Source: Tachypleus tridentatus (taxonomy: Eukaryota; Arthropoda; Merostomata; Xiphosura; Limulidae). From it: a DNA stretch of 64,000 nucleotides. Shown here piece by piece: positions 1 through 12,757 of the stretch. The translations under genes were made by a program, and so were the position numbers. Positions within the stretch are counted from its first letter, which is position 1. Each line of letters opens with the position of its first letter. The notes under the pieces are model-generated. The model did no database searches. It was not told where the DNA came from and was given only the letters and a program-made list of their open reading frames with translations. The stretch covers positions 60,817,576-60,881,575 of the forward strand of contig NC_134830.1 in the NCBI RefSeq assembly GCF_004210375.1, given 5' to 3'.

Positions 1-723
1 TTTTTGCCTTTCCAGTTTCTCACACAAGATTAACCAAGTTTTTGTGTGTTTTATATTTTTAAGTACATCTGTTATCTTGTTACTGTCATTTTAGACTCAT
101 TTAGTTTTGGTAAACTTTTTTTTTTATTTATCAATACTTGATACAACTGTTTTATAGGATGCTAATAAATAACATCTTTTGGAAATTATTCAGTTCCTTA
201 TCTAGGTTACTAAAATTTTCCAGCATAACAAGTTCTTGGTTTTGTGGGCAGGATTTGGTTATTTCAGATGTAATAATTTGTCAGTCTTGTGATACCAATC
301 CTAAACATTTTCGAATGTGGAATATATTTCACTTGAGAAGGATTTATAAGTCAGTAGGCATTTTACAGTTGTTTTTTTATCTATGAAAAACTTCTATTAC
401 AGAAAGTGCCAGGACTTAGGTCAGTCGTACTAAGTTAGCCATTGTGAGTGTGGCTTAAGGTATGAATTACTGTTCTAAGTAAAGAACTACTTTTATAGGG
501 ATGATAATCAGATTAAGGTAATAAACCAAATGACATTTGTGTGGTAGAAAGAAACTAGTCAAACCACTTTCTATTTTTGGTGGTATGATAATCATTGGAC
601 TGGTTTTATTTAAGTTGGATTATCCCTTTTCTCATCAAGAGAGAGTCTGGTTAAAAAGAAACCTTTTGTTTGAAAATGCTTGATTCTTTTTATTATTATT
701 TTAATGTTAACAACTTTCTTCAG
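1..723 (+). other. intron sequence of the plus-strand 5' gene
   Basis: AT-rich sequence without a credible exon. It ends in a pyrimidine-rich stretch and an AG at 722-723 that serves as the acceptor for the exon at 724. A 82-codon open frame at 138-386 has no splice context and no recognisable motif, so I treat it as chance. Confidence 0.6.
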
Positions 724-852
724 GTGAGGTAACCAAGGATTTCCAGAAATCTGGTTTGAGTTCTGTGGTTAATGTACAACTTCAACAAGACAGACTTTCT
801 TCGGAAACTCTTCAGAATATGTTAACCCTTGTTGCCTCTGTTGTTTCTGCAG
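724..852 (+). CDS. penultimate coding exon, unidentified helical protein
   Basis: The exon lies between an acceptor AG (722-723) and a donor GT (853-854). Only one frame is open: two bases finish a codon, then 42 codons run to a single leftover base at 852. The peptide starts EVTKDFQKSG and ends with the amphipathic run LSSETLQNMLTLVASVVSA. The leftover base joins the next exon in the same frame, and the join gives a Glu codon. The alternating hydrophobic pattern suggests helices of the Armadillo/HEAT kind, but I do not recognise the protein. Upstream exons lie outside the window, so the rest of the gene cannot be judged. Confidence 0.7.
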
Positions 853-1216
853 GTTAGAAAGCTTTATAAGTTTCTTCTTCTTTGTTTGTTAAGCACTAAT
901 TCAGTAATAATTATCTTTAGTTTTTATACAGTTTATAACTTGTTTAAAAATATAAATTTATCTGTATTTTACCACAGAACATATTTATTTCACATTAATG
1001 TATTAATGAAATATATAATGCATTACTATGGTCTTCCATCTACAGACTCGCAGTGAAAGCTGAAAAAAAATTTTGTTTTTTTAAACACTTTTTAAATTGT
1101 CATCTGTATGCATTCTAGAGAAATAACAAGATAATTTAAACAAATACATTTGAATACTTCTGATATGTATGAGTGTAATGTTATTAATCTGTATTAAAAT
1201 TTTATTTTGTCATTAG
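853..1216 (+). other. last intron of the plus-strand gene
   Basis: A 364-bp phase-1 intron with GT at 853-854 and AG at 1215-1216, preceded by a T-rich tract. Short open frames inside it (for example 829-1056) simply read through the splice donor. Confidence 0.7.
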
Positions 1217-1344
1217 AGACATTAAAACCAGAATTCCAGGAGCTGGGGATAAAAAGCGAATTGTCTCGTCTAAGTGAAAGCACTGATAAAGAAGTGTGTG
1301 AAAGAGCCAAAATTTGCCTCAACCTTCTCTATCCTACACCTTGA
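1217..1344 (+). CDS. terminal coding exon, unidentified Armadillo/HEAT-like protein
   Basis: This exon completes a Glu codon with the upstream leftover base and then encodes TLKPEFQELGIKSEL, a Ser/Glu-rich turn, and the closing helix EVCERAKICLNLLYPTP, with a TGA stop at 1342-1344. Hydrophobic-polar spacing followed by a charged loop and a CERAxxCLxxL-type helix is typical of the last repeat of Armadillo/HEAT folds. That is a fold-level guess, not a family assignment. Codon use and splice phase agree with the exon at 724-852. A protein-database search with the joined 85-residue peptide would settle identity. Confidence 0.75.
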
Positions 1345-2500
1345 CTTTTAAAACAGATATGGTTAATGATAAAATTGGGAAAAAAAATTTTAAAGTGTGA
1401 ATCGCTGAGTGAGAATTTTGCACTTTCCATTTGACAATTGTGCTATATATATATAGACACACACACATGTACAGTAGTATAATCAGACATGACAATGTTT
1501 GACAATAGTATAACGTGACAAGAACTACTTAATTTCAATCATTCATTATGTATGGAAACATGTTTTCTATCCAGAATTAAAAAAAAATATCTGGCACAAT
1601 ATTATTATTCATTTGAAACCTTTTAAGAAATATAGTTAAATTTCTTTTCATATTGTAATCTTGGGTATTTTCTTTTTTCTTGAGTACAATGTAAATTGTT
1701 GTAAAAATGTTTCTTATTCCATGTAGGTGTAAAGGTAATAAAACTCCCCTTTCTATGTGATGACACACAAAAAGCAAAGCTTTCTTATTTCATGTATGTA
1801 AACCTTCAGAAATATAAAATAAAGACAGCTTGAAACAACAGCAGATTTAGCAAACCACTGATCACATCTGGACAAAATACCAAATATTTTGAAATCTTGT
1901 AGTACAAGGTACTTCCAACAGATATGTTGTACATTAACAAAATCTGTTTAAAAAACTTTATGCCAATTAAGTAAACAGTTGTGTTCTTTCAGTGATTTAT
2001 TATTTTTATTTCTGAAAGAGTTAACTTGTTTTATGAACATTATGAATATGCATATTACTCTGCACCAGTACTATATAAACAAAGGACAGAAAACTTAGTG
2101 TGGGTGTGTATATATACGTAATGTATTTCCCATTATTACATCAAACGAATGCAACATATGGAGCTGTATATACATTGGTGTTAGCTTAAAACCTTTCCTT
2201 TTAACCAAATACACAGGAACTTTATAATTGTACTTTTATTGTATCACTGCAGCTTTACTGATACAAGTGAACAGATATCCCAGTTTCTGTTGGAATGAAA
2301 ATGTGTGGAATCAGTTAAAAAATCTATCAATTCTTTTACACTGTTGTTTTTCTGCTAAAATTTTTAAGATCTGGGGGCACTGTTAATTAGAACTACTCAG
2401 TAATTTCTAATGAATATTCTGTAAGGATATTTTTCATATTCTGGCTAGAAAAAGGATAAAATTGCTGATTTTGTGTCTTTCACTGTTATTTTTACACTAA

Positions 2501-2506
2501 AATAAA
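2501..2506 (+). terminator. probable proximal polyadenylation signal
   Basis: AATAAA with a T/G-rich downstream element (tgttgtagtttt) about 20 bases on. It would give a 3' UTR of roughly 1.2 kb. Confidence 0.4.
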
Positions 2507-4467
2507 AGTTATTTTATATGTAAATAGTGTTGTAGTTTTCATTCCTGGAATCCTGTAGTTTCAAAGCAGCCTTTAAGGTATTGTATACAATATACTTTTA
2601 TTTATGTTTTAAGGAGACATTATAGAGAAGAATGGTTCAGAGGTATATGAGAAAAGTAATTCAATGTGACAACATTTCATGAAATAATTGCACATTGTTA
2701 TCACATCAATTTTCTAAGTTCTACTAGTAATTTTGGGTTAAGTTTTTGTATGTATAGTTTTATCTTTGAAACATCCCTTTGATGGGGTTGTGCAAGATTG
2801 AAGAGGTCACAAATAGTTTTTCCTTGAATTAAAAATCAGCACATTGTATGTTATTTGATAGATTATTTACACACAGTATTTATGATGACTGAACTGAATT
2901 GGTGGTAAATACCTGTAGTAAAAACACAAGTGTATAGGACGACTTACACTTCAAGACAGAAGACGTTTGAAATGTTGTCCTCTGTGCTTATCATCATTTG
3001 GTCATTAGTACGTCGTGTTTTTAAAAGTAATTGTTAACAAGTAGATTATGTTGGATTACACTTTACTTTTTAGTGTACTGTAATGAGAGAGATTAAAAGT
3101 GTTTCATTATATGCATTACTTATCTTGATATGAGCTTGATTTTGAAACTGAAACCTTCATAGGTTTCAACATTTCTCTGTGTAATGAAAAACTGTTTTAG
3201 GCTTATGCTGGATAAGCTGTAATAATGGTGTTTCATGGACTATAATAAACTATTTACACAATGTTATTTACATGTAAGTTAGCTGCATGTGCACTCTTAA
3301 ACTAAATTATTTTATACATAGTAAAAATTAGGAGTATGTGTTATAAAAAGCTGTATTGGTCTTTGCACTTCCTAAAGTTTTCAATTTGTTTATAAAATAG
3401 TGTGGTGTGTTTGAGAATATTTTCACTTTTCATAGCAATTTGTCTCAGTACAAGAAAAATTGTTGAAAACCTGAAATCTCTGTCCTTCAAAAACAGACAG
3501 ATGATAGGTATTTACAAAATATATAATTACTGTGAAATGTTTCTATTCAGTCTTTGAACTGTATGTGTATTAAAGATGAACCAGCTACAGAAAATTTGTA
3601 AATTAGTAGTGTTTTATTAATAGTTTACAAGTGTTTACTAAGATTCTTAGCTAAAATACAACATAAATTAGTGGATAGTGGAAGAGAATGAAAAAGTACA
3701 ATGAATCAATACAGTTCTCTGCCTAAAATACTCAATAAGCAATATTGGAAGATTTGGTTTGTTGATGCTATTAAGCCATATTTTTTAATATTACATTCCT
3801 TGGAAATGGGTTTCGTTTATTACATTTAAGTATTTTAAAACTTAATAAAGGTAAATATAGGAATGGTTTTCCATTTATTCCTGTATTCTATATATATTGT
3901 TTTGCATAAAGCCAAAAAAACAAACAGTTCTTTAGTATTGGTAGTTTGATAGAAGCTAATACTGTTGAATTGTGAACTTTTCACTTTTTACTTATTAACA
4001 TGATGTAAGATATAACTGCAGCTGTATTGTATATATTTAACCCCCAAGAGCTATGACTAATGTTTTAACTTGTTTCAATATAGAAGTGGCATCACATAAT
4101 TCAGGGTAACATTTAGAAGCTTTGACATTCTCTGGCAACTAGGAAATGATTGAGTTGTATCAACAGAATATGTAGTTATAGTTGTTCATGTATTGTCACA
4201 TGTTATAAGCATATTATTACATTGTATGTCTTAATATTGTAAAATTATTATTTTTCTCTAGAGATTTTCTATGCACCTCAGGAAAGTTGTTGAATATAAT
4301 AGAATAACTCACGTTTTGCTTCTGTGATTTTTTATTTCTGACTTTCGTGTTTTGGGAATTGCACTTTTTTTTTTACAAACCTGTCATGGGTGTGTTAATA
4401 CTTGTATTAAATCCAACATTCTATCAGTGTTTATTTTTACATGGTGTTGTGTGTATTTATTTCAATG

Positions 4468-4473
4468 AATAAA
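4468..4473 (+). terminator. probable distal polyadenylation signal
   Basis: AATAAA followed within 20 bases by a T/G-rich stretch (gtgcaatattttttgtttg). It is the last strong signal before repeat-containing intergenic DNA begins, so I favour it as the distal end of the plus-strand gene. Confidence 0.45.
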
Positions 4474-5366
4474 GTGCAATATTTTTTGTTTGAAAATAAG
4501 GCAGTTTAAATAATATTAACTTTAAAAGCTAACTGCATAAAACTAAAAAATATACTCACTGAAAAACATAGCTGGATAATCAGATATACTGTTTTCAACT
4601 GTGTTCATTTAATTATTTCATGATATGGGCAACCTCACTGTTAACGATATTTATAGCATACATCTAATAACGGCCAGCCCAGGAAAATTAGATTAACCCT
4701 AAATCCATATACTAAGCTATGAGTCATTATGTTAAAATTAATATTAGTAAATGTAGAATAATCCGTATGATAAAATAATAAATGAAAGTAGATACATTAC
4801 ATATTATCCCCCACAGTTACCCTGTGGTCAAGTATGTGATAAAGTTATGCTTGGCACGGTCATCTTAGATTTATGGTCCAAATCCATAAATTAACAATGT
4901 GAAATAATTTTATATCAAAGATGAAAATTAGTTAACGTTATTAACAAGTTATGTATTCTACTCGAGATTACTGATGTCTAAAATGCACTGCATAACAGAA
5001 AAAAAAAATGCATCTATTAGATTTTCTACGTTTTTAAATATAGGCTAACTTCTCCATCTTTTTTTTATCATGTACACTCTCGCTCAAGCTACATTACTTA
5101 CAATATCACACCAGACGCGCACTAAACTGGAAAGTTGTCGGTTAGTGTGTCGCTACCAGTAGTTTTATGGTGGTTGTAACACACTAGAAATAATACAGAG
5201 GCGCACAACTGTTCTTTGAATTTAAAGCAAACTCTTTCAGGCAGTTAAAATGCTTTAAATAAACAATTATGGCTTGCTGATATATACTGGGAATAGGTAT
5301 TTTATTGAGTGTTTTGATATTTGCTTATTTTACACGAGTCGCCATTAAATCTAACTTTTGTTTTAT

Positions 5367-5578
5367 GGGTTGAATTTTCTACAAAGCTATTCGAGGGCGA
5401 CACGTGTTAGGCATCCTAAATTGTGCAAGTGACAGACCAGAGGGAAGGCAAATGGACACCGCTACACTCCGTTAACTTTTAGCTGCTCTTTATCAATGAA
5501 TAATGGGATTAGGCATAACAGTATATCGCACTCAAGGCTGATAGAGCAAGCATATTCGATGACAGGATTCGGTACATA
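5367..5578 (-). repeat. old, degraded tRNA-SINE (main family)
   Basis: Recognisable in order are the tail-side word acaaagctattcgaggg, gagggaaggc, a diverged cttttagctgctc and gaataatgggatt core, and a remnant of gatgacaggattcg near the head. Many substitutions and indels mark it as one of the oldest copies here. Confidence 0.6.
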
Positions 5579-6299
5579 AATTGCGGGTCCAATTTCTATC
5601 ATAGAATAAGACTAAATAGTTTAGATACAATAATACCTACCACCATTTACTAACACTGTTATAGGGGATGTTTTTATTTTGGCTAGCTTTTATGACATTA
5701 TTAGTTGGACATTGCATTGATCATTGAAGTTAATACTGGAAAGAGTTTTGTTGCGATAAAGTATACTGGGTATAAACCTTTGAAATTGCATGTTAAAAAT
5801 AGCATTGCTTTTAGTGGAATTCATAAAGAACTGCAACTTTAAATACAAACTTCAACACGAAATATTTACGTATCTTATTAACTGTGTATTTTTCTTATTT
5901 TAATGATTGAGAATGATTTGCCTTGGCTTCTTATTGGATGGATAAGTGAAACGTTAGATATTGGTCTTAAATATATGACGTATACTAAGGCCCGGTCATT
6001 GTTCCTCTAGCCTGTTAACTTTTTTTTTTTACTTTCTTTGATGATGGCCTTTCGTTATATAAACTGCTTTCGTAACACTGTACATACTTGTGGAGATAGC
6101 ATTTTCATATTTAGAGAAAACTTACTAGAAATGTTAATAAAGTAACCAATACATTCTCAGGATTTTTTTTTCATTCCTGAACACTAAAGTTACCCCATTT
6201 TGTACCAAAATCATCCATCTTCCACCCACTTCCAGACCTGGCTACGGGTTTGGTATATCGTAGACGAATGTTATGTAATGAATTTCGTTTAGTTTGTCC

Positions 6300-6404
6300 C
6301 TCCCCCCTAGTACAGCAATACGTCTACGGATTTATATCGCTAAAATCAGGAGTTCGATTAGCAGATAGCCTGATGTGGCTTTGCTATAAGAAAAGCACAC
6401 ACTC
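6300..6404 (+). repeat. SINE family 2 copy
   Basis: Begins with a C-rich run and ctagtacagcaatacgtc, then cggatttatatcgctaaaatc, a tRNA B-box-like gttcgatt, and the tail gcagatagcctgatgtggctttgctataagaaaa. The part between the B box and the tail is deleted relative to the copy at 8958. Confidence 0.7.
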
Positions 6405-6806
6405 GTTCAATTTCTTTTTGTGAGCAAGTCTATCACGTAATGAAAACAACTGACTTGAGAATGTCAATTATCTAGAGTTATAATGAAAGCTATTTAACAC
6501 TCGTATTTCCTAGTCAACACAAGTTATTAAAAACTTAGTGGTGTGCTTCTATATGTTATTTCCACGCAATTTTAGGTTTGGCTCATAAAAACTGTCGAAT
6601 AAGAATTTATTTCTCTAAATAGTGTTCCAGAAGCTTGCAAAACGATTTGTTTTTGTAAATCTCGGATCAATAACTAGACCTATACCTGAAAGATAACTAC
6701 CAGTCGTGTATGGATCATTGGGTATTATATACATAGATACATACTGTTGTTAGTTTAAAATAGTGGAATGTTCTAGATAGAAAGTAATTTTGTAAAACTG
6801 TAGCAA

Positions 6807-7079
6807 GTTTCGTGTGAATTTCGCGCAAAGCTACACGAGGGTTATCTGCGCTAGCCGTCCCTAATTTAGCAATGTCAGACAAGAGGGAAGGCAGCTAGCT
6901 AGTCATCACCACCTACTGCCAACTCTTGGGCTACTGTTTTGTGAACGAATAGTGGGAGTGACCGAAACATTATAACGCCCCACGGTTGGAAGAACGAGCG
7001 CGTTTGGTGCGACGAGGATTCGAAACCGCGACCCTCAGATTACGAATCGAGTGCCTTAACCAGCTGGTTGTGCAGGGCC
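6807..7079 (-). repeat. tRNA-derived SINE (main family)
   Basis: A near full-length copy in reverse orientation. From left to right it shows the tail side (tttcgcgcaaagctacacga), the conserved core (cctaatttagca, gagggaaggcagc, ccaactcttgggctact, cgaatagtgggag), then the tRNA-like head with the inverted B box (attcgaaaccgcg) and the A-box side ending gcagggcc. It accounts for the C-terminal half of a 118-codon minus-strand open frame at this place, which is therefore not a gene. Confidence 0.9.
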
Positions 7080-7466
7080 TATATAGCAAGTTAACAACGA
7101 TACAAAACATCGTTGTAAAATATGAGAGCAGTATCAGAACAAACTCGTTTGAAAAGGAGTAGTCGAATGTTTGAATATACATTTGAGTGGGTTTACGCAG
7201 TACAAAAAAATTCACAGAAGCATTGAGAAATGAAACCAACCACTCAGGCGTAAAATAAATAAGAAATTGAAAACATATCTTGTGGTTAACAGATAACGAA
7301 AACATACACACAGCACTTGCTGGCATAAATTGCCTAATATACAGACTAAATAGAATTATATGTATACATATTCAAAATAAAAATGACGAGAAAAGAATTA
7401 CAAGCTCAATTTATCAATGACTGCTACAGCAGTTGGTTGAAGGTTAACAAATGCACCTTAGTAATG

Positions 7467-7736
7467 TCTGTTTTGAATTTCACGCAAAGCTACACGAGGG
7501 CTCTCTGCACTAGTTGTCCCTAATTTAGCAGTGTAAGAATAGAAGAAAGGTAACTAGTCGTCACTATTCACCACCAACTCTTGGGCTACTCTTTTACCAA
7601 CGAACAGTGGGATGGACCGTCACATTATAACACCCCCACGGCTGAAAGGACGAGCATGTTTGGTACGACGGGGATTCGAATCTGCGACCCTCAGACTACG
7701 AGTCGAACGCCTTAACCCACCTGGCTATGTCAGACC
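7467..7736 (-). repeat. tRNA-derived SINE (main family)
   Basis: A full-length copy in reverse orientation, with all core blocks and a tRNA-like head that includes ggattcgaatctgcgac. It is about 390 bp from the previous copy, in the same orientation. The short plus-strand open frame at 7612-7812 is a by-product of this SINE. Confidence 0.9.
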
Positions 7737-8234
7737 TATTAATAACGAAAAATACGAGATAGAATATATTCTAGTTTGGTTTCACAATAAACCAACATGC
7801 ATCTATTGTTGAAATTCCGTAAAAAGTGAAAAATTGTGATATTTCGTGTTGTCTTTATTTTCATTTTTAAATAATAGAATTGCAGTAGTTTTTTTTATTT
7901 GTTAATCTTTGTATGCGCTACATGAAGTGTAACGAATGTATATTGAATACTTTGTTAAAACTAAAAAAACTCTCATAGAGAGAGAAGTATATTTTTAATA
8001 TTGAGTATTGTTTACTTATTTTTTAAAACTTGAATAGAAACGAGAAATTGAATAAAAGATTGGTATGAAAAAAAGTTACCCGGTTCTCACACGTTTCGTG
8101 ATAAAATTGAGGCCTGCTTACCGTTGCGATTGAAATGTCAGGTTCGAAGTAGTTTTATTCTTTCTTCATGAAATGGAAATATTTTATATTTATGGCAAAA
8201 TTCCTAAAGCTACCGTCCCATTGAGGCAAATATA

Positions 8235-8466
8235 TGGGTCGCGAGTTCGAATCCCCGTCACAACAAACATGATCGCCCTTTCAGCCTTGAAGACGTTGTA
8301 ATGTGATGGTCAATCCCACTATTCGTTGGTAAAAGAGTAGCCCAATAGTAAGCGGTGAGTGGTGATGACTAGCTGCCTTCCCTCTAGTGTCTCACTGCTA
8401 AATTAGGAACGGCTAGCACAGATAACCCTTGTGTATCTTTGCGCGACATTTAAGTCAAACCAAACC
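8235..8466 (+). repeat. tRNA-derived SINE, 5'-truncated
   Basis: Starts within the head at gggtcgcgagttcgaatccc and continues through the core to a degenerate tail (gcgcgacatttaagtcaaac). A-box sequence is missing. Confidence 0.85.
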
Positions 8467-8471
8467 CTTTT

Positions 8472-8640
8472 AAGCTATGGTTGCGTTATAAGAGTGACAG
8501 TCAAATTCCACTATTTGATTTGAGTAATACAAGAGCTGGCAGTGGATACTGTTAACTAGTTGCCTTCCCTCTAGTCTATCAGTTTAATATTTGGGACAAC
8601 TGAAACAAATAAGTAACCTTTATGTAACTTTGACCATAAC
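8472..8640 (+). repeat. divergent SINE-body fragment
   Basis: Shares the core order (gcgttataagagtgacagtcaaattccactat, gagctggcagtgg, ttgccttccctctag) with the neighbouring SINE but at much lower identity, and it lacks a head. It resembles the body at 19465-19735, so it may belong to an older subfamily. Confidence 0.55.
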
Positions 8641-8957
8641 TACAAAGAAACATTACACTGATTATTATAAAATCAAAAAAGATGTACAAGAAAATCTATT
8701 TAATTATTTTATAATAACATTTTTAATGAAGTTTTATTTATCTAGCTGTATGTGTCTGTGAAGGAAATTCATATCAGATAAACAAAAATAATATTTCATA
8801 CTTAGTGTAAGTAAAACACTAAAAGTATCAGGACAGAATCTTTCTCACAGTAAAGTGGACTCTTATTCCTTTATAAGCATAGAACTATTTCTAATAATAA
8901 TACAATAAATTTATTTTATTTTAGCATAATGCTAATTATTTGTACGTGTGACACGAG

Positions 8958-9078
8958 ACCCCCCTAGTATGGCGGTAAGTCAACGGATTTACAACGCTAA
9001 AATCAGGGATTCGATTACTTTCGGTGGGCTCAGCAGATAGCCCGATGTAGCTTTGCTATAAGAAAATACGCACACACG
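8958..9078 (+). repeat. SINE family 2 copy
   Basis: A well preserved copy: ccccctagtatggcggtaag, ggatttacaacgctaaaatc, a B-box-like gggattcgatt, then ggtgggctcagcagatagcc, atgtagctttgctataagaaaa and a CA-rich end. Confidence 0.8.
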
Positions 9079-11143
9079 AGAAATAGTGAGGCGACCTCAT
9101 TTTTTTATTTTCATAGAAAATATTTTGTAGTGATATATATGTTTAAAAGTATGCCGGTGATTAACCTGTCTTCTAGCTAGTTACTTGGGTTTTACTTACT
9201 GTTAGAGTTCTCGCTAGTAAAATGAGTCTAACTGGAAGAAAAAAAAACGCGACAGCTGGCGTTGGTGTTCTTGATTATGTCTTGAATGGGAGGGGGGGGA
9301 ATAACATCGACTGAAGCAGAACAAAGTTATTCAGAGAAAGTGAAGAGAAAGATGTGTGTATACCCCTTAATTACCACAAAAGTGACACATGTTCTACACA
9401 AGCGACTTTATTAGAATGCCTGTAAGTGAACCTCCTTGTCCATCTGCATATCCCCTGTACAACGCCATACCTCGTTGCACCCTGCTTATGCCACTGCTAA
9501 GAAAAATTCTGTTCGACGTCAGTGGAGCGCAACAACACCTGAAGTCCCTGGATGGCGGGAAGGTGCACGAGCCAGATGGTCAGCAGAGAACAATCCACGT
9601 GCCGTTAGCTTCTTAATGACGAAGCACGTGGCCCGACAACCTTGGTTGCCCATTGCTACCGCATGGATAGCGTGCGTGTGACTGATGTAATTACCAATAT
9701 CAAAATTCAACTAGGCGGAAAGGGGAGATGTTTGAAAAACAAGTGGCCAAAACTTGTAATGGGCACGTGCCCTGTACAATCAATAATAATACCACTATTC
9801 AACTGGCAAAGAGGAATAAGTATTGGAGTAATCGGACGCTAATGAGGAGCAGCCCCGAGCAACGCCGGCACGGTTAAGATATCTGGTTACTCCAATCGAT
9901 CAAATTTAATTATTTTCTAAACTTCTACGTGGTGCAAACACACGTGGGTGAAGTAAAGGCGTTAAAAGTATTTTATTTTTTATTCAGCAACGCGTTAATA
10001 AGATATTTGTAGATACAGGGATATTCGAAGAAAAGTAAGACTACTGATTTGTAATAAAGAAATGGGGCATCTAAATCTAAAGCCCTGTCGGAAAATTTTT
10101 CCTTCCAGTCTTATTCAAAAGAATTCAACTGGTGATTATAAATACATTAGGTAGAACGAATTTCATAATGATGACGTGTATCGAACGTTTTATTGGACAG
10201 CAAATGTGTAGCTCTCAACCAAGATAACATTATACAGTTATTCCTATCATTTTTATACTCATATTTAGAATAATTGTTGTTTTTTTAAGAGGGGTGAACT
10301 CCCAAGTTCATGGTTAAGCTGGTGATATCCAATGCAGAAAGTAAAGTAATTATTACAATCACGTACCGTTTAGAACAACGTACTAAGTAATTATGGTATC
10401 ATCATACTTAATTAAAGGCAGACAAACTACGACATATCATACAAGACCTGGAAATTATTATAACACTTTCACAATATCGACTACAGAAGGTAGTTATCAC
10501 AGTGTCACAACATGTAGTACACATTTAGCAACTGTTACTATCGTACAACAGACTGTATAGTAATAGGTTATTTTTAAATATTTATTGCTTCAACATTTTC
10601 TATTAGTGCATATTTTTATTCTTAAGAATTTCTATCTTAGTTGCTAGATTTTATTAGTTTATTTTTGTAGGAAACAGAAGTATCTTAAATGTAATTTACA
10701 TCTATTTATTTATGACTGTTCTCTAGAAAAAAAGGTTAGACTAGATTAACGAATCAGTGTTCAACGAGGGACAAAACGACATGTAAGGGAGACAGAGAAA
10801 ATTGAACTAATATCATGGTGCCTGCTCGTGACGTCATCATCTTCTTTCAGGTGACTCAGACCTTGCTGTAGTACTCTTAAATCCTAGCTGAGACACGTGA
10901 CCGATTATATGTTATAGTATAACATTACAATTGGCCAATTAAACCTTTAATCCCTTACATGCTCCCATCATTGACCTCTGGCCTTAAACATAACCCTTGT
11001 ATCCACTAATAAAATACTACTATTTTTATTTGTTCCCAAACCGCAGAGAAATAGTCCTTCTAATTTAATTCTGTATTCCAAGACGAATAACAATGTAAAA
11101 CCTCATTCTGTGAAAGTTAATAACTAAACATACTGTTATCGTT

Positions 11144-11402
11144 GTTGTTAAGGCGTTCGACTCTTAGTTCGAGGGTCGCGGGTTCGAATCCCAGTCGCAC
11201 CAAACATGCTCTCCCTTTCAGCCGTGGGAGCGTTATAATGTGACGGTCAATCCCACTATTCGTTGGTAAAAGAGTAGCTCAAGAGTTGGTGGTGGGTGGT
11301 GATGACTAGCTGCCTTCCCTCTAGTCTTACGCTTCTAAATTAGGGACGGCTAGCGTAGATAGCCCTCGAGTAGCTTTGCGCGAAATTCAAAAACAAACAA
11401 AT
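11144..11402 (+). repeat. tRNA-derived SINE, slightly 5'-truncated
   Basis: Starts at gttgttaaggcgttcgactc, keeps the B box (gggttcgaatccc), the whole core, and the tail gcgcgaaattcaaaaacaaa. Confidence 0.9.
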
Positions 11403-12757
11403 CGTTGTTGTTTTTTATTGCACAAAGTTTTTGTTTGCATAATTAATATGACCCTTTGCTATTTCTCAGTAAATCCTACTGGACATGTGAGATCAAATAG
11501 CTTACCATTGGATAACACAGAACAGCGCTCTGTTAATTTGTGTAACTTTTAACTCGTGTAAAATAATGATTCGTAAGTCAGCTACAAAAGAAACAAGATA
11601 ACACTTTCTGAAGCACAAGAGTATTTAGAAGCCTTACACGAAAAACGTTTTAGAGGTAACTGCCATCTATACATAAATTTAGAAACTAATATTTATATAT
11701 AACAATTTAATAAATTATCATACAAAGTTAAGTTAGTTTATACTTTCTCAAAACAGCTTTAAAGTATCTATACATTGAAATGATTAAAATATGTAAGATA
11801 ATATGGTTATATGACCAACATTTCTGCTAACTGACCTTCACTGATGCCTGTGAAAACCACAACTATAGCTACATAAATATTTTCTCTTTTAGATCTCAGT
11901 TGAATATTTTATACCAAGAGATTACACGTTTTAACTGGTTTTTTTTTACTTAGAAACTTTATTACGCGGTATTTTCTTTTGGTTGTTCATCTTGTTACTT
12001 TTTAACGGACGCATAGAATTTACTTCATAAGCTTTCCTTCTATTCAACAACTACGTAAACCTATAGTGTTTTATATAGTTATTCGCTCTATAAATTAACA
12101 TGATAATGATAGCTTAAGTTATTCAAAAATAAACATTATTGTTTAAAACGAACGCATCGAAAAACTAACCACTAACGTCTTTTCCTGTTTGTTATATGGA
12201 AAACAAACAAAAGACCAAAGCACCATTATTCTTCAAAGTGTTTCATTTATGATAAACAAAAGCATAACAATAGTCCCAAAATTCTTCCTAGTTAAAAGAG
12301 CGTGTTTGGTCAGTAGTCATTAAGCATGAATGCGTGAAAAAAACTGAAGCTTAGGGGTGACTGTCTCACTCACGTGTTTCGCAGAAGAACGAGTAGCTTG
12401 GTCCATTAATGATTGGATTATGGTATGTCAAGCCGAGTGAGTAAGAAATGAATGTCCAATGATCGACCTAATCCTCGACAGTATTAGTTTGTAGCTTACT
12501 CTTTGTGGTTGAAAGTGAGGGACCTTCATGATACTGATGTATATATGCTACAGCATGAAAGAGTTATGGTTGAAGTTGGTAACATCAGTATGTAAATGAT
12601 AAACGATGAGGTATAATATTACAAAACTGGCTGGAGTACCCGTCCTTTGGGTGGAAGTTATGTAAATTCATGGTTAATTAAAGGTTATCTTGGGATATGA
12701 ACAGGTGCTTCCTTTATACCTAATTGCAAAAAAAAAAAAAAAAAAACACTAAAAACA

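Larger units (their letters stand above)
1345..4490 (+). other. long 3' UTR with alternative polyadenylation signals
   Basis: More than 3 kb of AT-rich DNA after the stop holds no coding exon and, unusually for this window, no SINE copy. AATAAA hexamers occur at 1818-1823, 2501-2506, 3844-3849 and 4468-4473. Those at 2501 and 4468 are followed by G/T-rich sequence, as expected for cleavage sites. The lack of repeats up to about 4490 suggests a long constrained 3' UTR, but transcript evidence is needed to place its end. Confidence 0.5.

Noticed and set aside
7612..7812. ORF with an RRGFE..TLRLRVERLNPPG-type peptide
   Set aside because: The same peptide appears at 61981-62220 and, in variants, at 51010-51201 and 58918-59109. 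It is the translation of the SINE head, not a protein.
9389..9616. 75-codon plus-strand ORF as a gene
   Set aside because: It overlaps other ORFs in both strands, has no family motif and no splice sites that extend it.
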